Positions 58,343 through 64,000 of a stretch of DNA of 64,000 nt are shown here, piece by piece. The DNA is from Gnetum montanum (lineage: Eukaryota > Streptophyta > Gnetopsida > Gnetales > Gnetaceae), in assembly GCA_015680685.1 (NCBI GenBank), contig MNCI01000900.1, positions 79,904 through 143,903 of the forward strand. Direction: 5' to 3'. Made by a program: the position numbers and the translations under genes. Position 1 is the first letter of the stretch, and the number at the start of each line of letters is the position of its first letter. The notes under the pieces were generated by a model. The model made no database searches. It saw only the letters and a list, made by a program, of their open reading frames with translations, and was not told the origin of the DNA.

Positions 58343-59552
58343 TGAGGATTGAGAAGTTAGAAGGAGGGAGAGCCCCGGGGGGAGGGGGGGGGGGGGGGGG
58401 GGGAATAAATTTCCTAATTAAAAANGAATAAATTTCCTAATTAAAAGCACTATAGCTACCAAAATCAAACATAATGTTTAGTTAGTTCCCTCATGTGGGT
58501 AGTTCATACGTGGACTATAGAATCAATGCACATCTTCAAACTTTGTTACTTCAAAAATGTGAATTAGAGGATGTCATAACCTTTACAAAGTCTAAGCCTT
58601 ACTCTAGATTGTTTCAACACTATGAACACACTCAACCTTACAAGATCCTAACAAGCTCAAAATATGATTTAAAGGATCCCATAACCTTTACAAACGTGAG
58701 ATCTCCACTAGAGTGTTTTTTCACTGCAAAACCACTAAAGTTCTTCAAGGTCCTAACAAGCTCAACAAAGATGCCTTCCCTCAAGAAGCACATCAATCCC
58801 ACAGGACTTATAAGAAAGAGGAACAGAATTAAGAAGAAAGTGTAACTTAATTTACAAATTTCTTGCAATAGGGTTCTCAGTACATACAACACCTTACAAA
58901 TGATGAAATAATGAAGATCAAAGCAAATTCACTCTTGAAGTAGCCATGGATAGATATTTAATAAATGATTTATAATCTTTATCATGAATTCCACTTTGTT
59001 TTATACTCTTCGAGCTTTTGAAAATCCCTCAAAATTCATCCAAAAACTAGATAATGGATATATGAGACATCTAATTCGAAGTGGAGACATATGTCTATAA
59101 ACATTGTTAATTATAGAAAGACATCTACCTAGATATGTAGACATATACCCTTAGACTTCTATCATTAGACGTCTTTTCCAAGAGTTGGATGTCTGTTGCC
59201 AATGTGAGACATTTACTCTGCAAGCACATTAAACTTGAATCATTACTATGATCTTTTGACATCTTGGTAGTCCTTGGATGATCTTCATTTGGTTTGTAAA
59301 CTTCTCTTGTACTCTAGCTCTTATCTTGTCATCCCAAAGTAGCTCTCATTTTGATGTACTAGATCTTCTTGTCATCTTGATGTTGTGCTTGAAATGACTT
59401 AGGATTTAATCTTTAACCTGATCTAATGTCTTGATACATTAAAGATCTTGATTGTGCTATTTTACTAATCTCATCATGATATTAGTCTCACTTAGCCCTA
59501 CAAGATAATACAAATATATTTTTCACATATTGACTTTTCTAAGTTTTTGAGA
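58343..59552 (-). mobile_element. Copia-type LTR (right, 5')
   Basis: Starts TGAGGATTGAGAAGTTAGAA, includes a 20-G run (58384-58403) and an N at 58425 with duplicated flanks, and fades after AAGTTTTTGAGATACC at about 59552. It pairs with 53966-55145. Confidence 0.75.
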
Positions 59553-60928
59553 TACCCTTGAACTTCATTGCCAAGTTTTAATACTTCTTGTATAAGTGGT
59601 AGTCTTGTGGTTGTTAGTTTTGGGATGATGCAATGCAAGATCACTAGTAAGTGGTATGGACTTGGTTTGGATCTTAGATAGAAAGGCTAATGATTACTTT
59701 AAACACACATTGCACACAAGAAACCATTGTGCCTATGGTAAAGCATCTCACATCCCAATTCTTGTAATCCCTTATACTTCCATCTCACTGTACTGCTATA
59801 TATAATTGTAATTTAATGGTTTTGGATAACATAGTGTTATTTTCTCATTTGGATGATACTAACATGTGTGTGTTTTGCAAGATAGGCATGTTTTACATTT
59901 AACTCCATGAGTGCCTATGAACACTTGTAGTAGGTGTAGTTATAACAAGGTACTAAGGGCTAGAGCCTACTTTAGGGAGGACCTACTTGTATAATTCTTG
60001 TACCTCATATTTGATGATTAATTCCACATCATCTTGTACCTCCAAGATACTTAAACCATCAACTTTCACTTTACTACATTCTCATAACTGATCATGATTT
60101 TGACAATTTCTACTATCATCTCCTATATATCTCATTAACTTTCTTTGCCAAAGATTCCTTCCCTCACAAGATTTTATTATCGAATTTTCATATTTTGAGC
60201 ATCATTCATAATCAATAATCCTTTATATCACTAACTCGTCCAAAATATTCATTTATCCCAATTTTCCCACCAAAGTTACTCAAAATTCAATATTTTTTGA
60301 AGTTGATGTCATAGCTATGATGTATTAGGCCCTAATACGTCATAGCTACAATGCTATATCTATGATGTAGCCAACATAAACCTTCTATATATATGCATAG
60401 GATTTAGGAGGATTTTCATTTTTCACATTCCAAGGAAGGGGAGTTCTTGCTATTTTTCTGACCCTTTGGCAGGTAACCTTCCAAGCACCATAACTCTCTC
60501 ATCATAGCTTTGATTTTTGTGATTCTTGAACCTTCTTGATTATGGAGTGACCAACTTAGTCATGGGGAAGAGTGCTATGTGTAAATAAATTAAATTGAGC
60601 CAAATTTCTATAATGATAAAAGAGTATATTAAGGGTAGGAATAGGAATAAATAAGCATATTTAAACCAATTCTTCTAATCACCCATCCAATCACATAATA
60701 AATGAGAAAATAATAACTTTGAGAGGTCATAATAATCAAAAGAGCAACAAATAAGGATTTCATTTTGAAATTTTCAAAATTTTTCTAACCCTACAATCAT
60801 AATAAGAGCTATAAGTAATAATAAGGATAAAATTATGATGAAATTCTAGAATCTGAGGAAGGACTATGAACTATTAGGAACCTATTTGAAATCCTTTGAT
60901 AATATTAAATGAATCCTTGATGGTTGTA
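59553..60928 (+). other. Gypsy 3' region before the extra ORF
   Basis: The gypsy sequence resumes after the second copia insertion. No pol motif remains. It contains the palindrome block listed separately and an AT-rich stretch up to the next ORF. Confidence 0.5.
60305..60400 (+). promoter_or_regulatory. Internal U3-like palindrome block with TATA
   Basis: TCATAGCTATGATG, TATTAGGCCCTAATA (a palindrome with a one-base centre) and ATATCTATGATGTAG are followed by a TATA-like CTATATATATGC (about 60391-60402). ATATC(T/A)ATGATGTAG also lies in the U3 of this element's own LTRs (34595-34610; about 63888-63903). An internal promoter for the downstream ORF is inference. Confidence 0.4.
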
Positions 60929-63420
60929 GATGGCTTATAAAATCCCACAGAAGGAAGATGCTCATAGCAAGGAAGAAAAAGACCTAAAAGTAAAGGCAAA
61001 GGACAAGCTAGAGAACAAACTCCACAAGCGAAGCAGGAGGCTCAATTCTTCAACATCCATTAGCAAACACCTATAACAAAAAAATTTGCACAAGTTGAGG
61101 CTTAAGTACCACTAGATCCAAAGTAAGGAAAGCACCTCATGCAATCACCAAAATGTCTATAGGTCATTCAAGAAAAATCAATCTTATTCATAGTTATCAT
61201 GGAATTCAACTTTGGACAATTCATGGAATTTGCACCTGCCAATGTTCGAGAACAAATGCAAGCCTATCCCCTATGACCAATCCTATCATGTAGTGGAGAA
61301 TGGTACTTAGGAGAAGTATACCAATTTTAGAGGAATAAGTAGGATGATGCTACAATTAAAATTTAAGAAGTCATAGTGCCTTACTTAGTGAAAGCAATTG
61401 CAAAGGTACTTAATATTTCTAATGTCAAAGTAAATATTGCACAGATATCTACAAGATCAAACAGTGAAGTAGTTATGGCTACAAAGGATGTATGACAAAG
61501 CAGATAAAGAATATAGTGAATTGTCTATAGAGAAGAAAATATACTTGAAGATAGAAACCTACCATATTTATTCCATCAAAAGGCTCAAGTAAATTTCCAC
61601 CTATGCTACAAGAGGAAGCATTATTATTATGGGAAAATTTAATACAAAATTGGTTCATTTAGTCTTTTTAGAAATCGAAAGTAGATTTGAATAAAAGAAG
61701 ACAAGGAAACTCACATTACCATTTCCTTACCTCATCTGAAGGTTAAGAAAGGAATTTTGGATTCTAGGCTACACAAATGATGTCTTACACAAGGCCTAGA
61801 ATGCATCTTATGGTAACATGTCAAAACAAGTGCCTCTAAAGAAAGACCAACTAGAAAAGCCAACAAGTAATGAGGGATCAATAGGATCAAAACCAGGAGG
61901 TAACATTTGAGTTACATGAAAAGAACAAGTAGGACCTAGTTGATTAGTCTCATCTAGTGATAAACCTAGATTAAGTGCTCCACCAACATAATAGGACTAT
62001 CGATCTACCATGATCCATTTGTAGCAAATTGCTAAAACCATAATTTGGGGTATCAATAGGACCCATTTGTGAAAAAATCTCATTGCAAGTAGGAGAAGAT
62101 GAAGATTGGGCACAATAGATCCCTAGAAAAATTGCATCCTTTTACATAATGCTAGAGCTAGGAGAAGGAACCATAGTCATGGTAATGCAACACTAGGATG
62201 TAGTAAGAGTAGCAGAGGTGATTACAAACAATATTAAAGAATTATTCAATGTTTCCATTGTACCATCAATAGATATTACTAGAACTAGAGATGTTCAAAT
62301 GATAACCAAAACATCTATGCCCCTAAAAGAACATGAAGACATTCTAGATCAATTGCTAAAGATAGGCTAAGTAATGAAAAATCTCTTTGATATCCCTAGC
62401 AATATTACAAAAATATATTCAAATTTCATCAAAATAAAGGGTAAGTTGATACTAACTAAAATAAGAGCTAAACATGTAGAGAATGAAGTGTAGAGGGTGC
62501 AAGTTCAAGTAGCAGCCTTAAGAGTAGTAAAAAGAGAACTTGCACAATACATAGCATCAGACCAACTTGATAAATTTAGAATGGAACAAGTGACTTAGGT
62601 CATAGGTAGAAACATCCAAGTAGAAATGGAAATAGAAAAGGCAACATGAAACACCTCTATATTCGAAGCTCAAAGCCATACACATGCCAGAGTATTACCT
62701 ATCCTCAAATAAGAAAACAAAGGAATTACTTCCAAAAATATAAGGTTGAAAAATATAGAAAAACAAAAGAATGTTCTTGAATAAAGCATCCATAAGCTTA
62801 GAGAATAATTTGTAAGAGCTAACCAAGACATGAAAAAACTAGGTAAAGAAAATAAAATCCTATCAATGAAGGAAGTTCATGCGATCTATCAAAAAATCTA
62901 CTATTAAAATTAACACATGACAAAATGAGGCCAAAAAGCATGAAAGGCTAATAGAGCACTTTAGAGGCTAGGTGGACATGTACAAATAAATCAATGAAAA
63001 AGAAATTCAAATGACTAAAGACAAAATCAAATCTATCACTATAAAAATACCTTATTAGTAGCCAATCGTGGATGGTCTCATCCATGTCCATTAAACTAAA
63101 TTGAAGAAAAAGACCCTACAAATTGAAGACCTTATAGAGTACATGGGATTAGCAATAAATTGGAGTAGTAAGTGATTGTAACCTATATGTTATATGAGAA
63201 AGAGTTTTTAGATAGAAAGGATACATAATAAAAATTGCATATTGTAAGTTCTAAGCTTGAAGTGGTTATAGCTAGTTACTAGAAGTAGAAGGATGTAGCA
63301 GCAAACCTAGCCCGCAAAATGGTAGATTATCAAAAGTTAAGAAAAGTGGCCAAGGCATTTGAAGAAGAAATATGATAGTCTGTAACTTAGTATGTAAAGG
63401 CAAACAAGATGTTCCCATAG
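60929..63420 (+). pseudogene. Gypsy extra 3' ORF (copy 2)
   Basis: A possible start at 60929 gives MAYKIPQKEDAHSKEEKDLK and a Lys-rich stretch. Readable later pieces: NLHLPMFENKCKPIPYDQSY (about 61225), ENGT and NFRGISRMMLQ (about 61320), KKTRKLTLPFPYL (about 61705), KEFWILGYTNDVLHKA and NASYGNMSKQVPLKKDQLEK (about 61800), then VAEVITNNIKELFNVS and IVPSIDITRTRDVQM (about 62200-62300), VQVAALRVVKRELAQYI (about 62500) and charged coiled-coil-like sequence to 63400. The first half (LPFP..L..) recalls the plant transposon domain. The second half matches the minus-strand copy at 32330-34500. No membrane segment of an envelope type was seen. Function unknown. Confidence 0.6.
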
Positions 63421-63828
63421 TTTTCATGCCCATGGGAGGTATCGACTCTAGCGAGCATCAAAAAATTTTCTTGAATGGTATATTATCCTTGATTTGAAGA
63501 AGAGAAACTTTGAGCATTACTCAATAGATATCAAATCTGAAAGCACAATGATAAAAGAAAGAAGCCAATGAAAGAGCCATCGTCACTAAGGACATACAAC
63601 TATATTGAGCTTTACTATTTTATTTTGTTTCATTTTATATTGTTGTTTTAAATTATCAAATTATGTCAATCATGCAATGCATGGTAACTTTGTAAATACC
63701 ACTTGAACCACAATTCAACATTCTATATACAAGTAATCATATTAAAGTCTGAATACATCTCATAATTTTATAAGAAACTATATTTCCCTTTTATTATAAC
63801 ACAAGGATGAGTATCCAATTAGTCATGG
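63421..63828 (+). other. Gypsy 3' untranslated region
   Basis: AT-rich, no ORF. Its end (AAGGATGAGTATCC then TAGTCATGGTGG) is homologous to the junction next to LTR D, where a purine tract CATGGGGATG is better kept. Confidence 0.55.
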
Positions 63829-64000
63829 TGGTATAATAAAATCCATTAAGTCAAATGTTATGATATCATAGCTTTACTTACATCATTATAGATATGATGT
63901 AGTAGGCCTTGGTCATGACTATAAATACCAATCCACCATCACATTGTTGGAACAACTTTTGTACAACACTTAGTAATTTTCTTGTAGTTTATTTTTGTGA
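63829..64000 (+). mobile_element. Gypsy 3' LTR, start only
   Basis: ATAATAAAATCCATTAAGTC, ATGATATCATAG, GATATGATGTAG and the TATA box GACTATAAATACC repeat the first 170-200 bp of the LTR at 34524. The window ends inside it. Confidence 0.8.

Larger units (their letters stand above)
53966..59552 (-). mobile_element. Second copia-type non-autonomous element
   Basis: Minus-strand element of 5.6 kb in the gypsy 3' region. Right LTR 58343-59552, primer site at 58326-58340, internal 55160-58325, purine tract at 55146-55159, left LTR 53966-55145. The LTRs are related to those of the complex at 38602-49931. The internal 3.2 kb lacks pol motifs. Left flank TCTTG (53961-53965) and right sequence CCTTG are a possible but imprecise target duplication, because the right LTR end is damaged. 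Confidence 0.75.

Noticed and set aside
60929-63420. Envelope-like gene of the gypsy element
   Set aside because: Downstream position would fit Athila-type env-like ORFs, but no signal peptide or membrane segment is seen and the sequence is charged and coiled-coil-like.
1-64000. CRISPR array or bacterial-type operon
   Set aside because: No regularly spaced direct repeats with unique spacers; all coding evidence is plant or plant-transposon type.

Overview
This is a nuclear window from a seed plant with a large, repeat-rich genome. The evidence is one spliced APETALA2-class transcription factor gene of plant type, surrounded by old, nested, CpG-depleted plant retrotransposons (Ty3-gypsy of the Tat/Athila type, Ty1-copia relatives, RTE- and L1-type LINEs, tRNA-derived SINEs). 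Heavy decay, divergent LTR pairs, many solo LTRs and the lack of any intact element fit a conifer or other gymnosperm, but that is inference. I saw no bacterial-type operon, CRISPR array, rRNA or functional tRNA.

Layout. 1-2168: 5' end of a minus-strand gypsy element (gag, primer site, LTR). 3150-5000: minus-strand gypsy pol remnant with an additional RNase H. 5130-6560: a low-copy, CpG-retaining island of unknown role. 6590-15450: LINE and SINE debris with two solo LTRs. 16011-20485: a solo LTR split by a nearly full-length RTE LINE with a 13-bp target duplication. 22000-25616: promoter, leader and five coding exons of an AP2 gene that stops just before where a second AP2 domain would begin. 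25617-26340: a three-unit tandem repeat abutting its stop codon. 28125-31399: LINE, copia and SINE fragments. 31400-34500: 3' end of a minus-strand gypsy element. 34524-64000: one very large plus-strand gypsy element (5' LTR, gag, protease, RT/RNase H, integrase, an extra 3' ORF, start of 3' LTR), interrupted between protease and RT by an 11.3-kb copia-type complex (38602-49931) and after integrase by a 5.6-kb copia-type element (53966-59552).

The copia-type insertions carry a copia initiator-Met-tRNA primer site, a purine tract and a copia-like Gag with zinc knuckles, but I see no protease, integrase or RT in them. In the place of pol they carry an ORF resembling the 'putative plant transposon protein' domain. 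The gypsy family carries a second conserved ORF downstream of integrase, partly coiled coil, seen in two independent copies. These two arrangements, and the truncated AP2 gene, are the parts most worth following up. Nearly all transposon ORFs are broken by stops and frameshifts, so their entries are pseudogenes; their ends are approximate unless a terminal motif is given.
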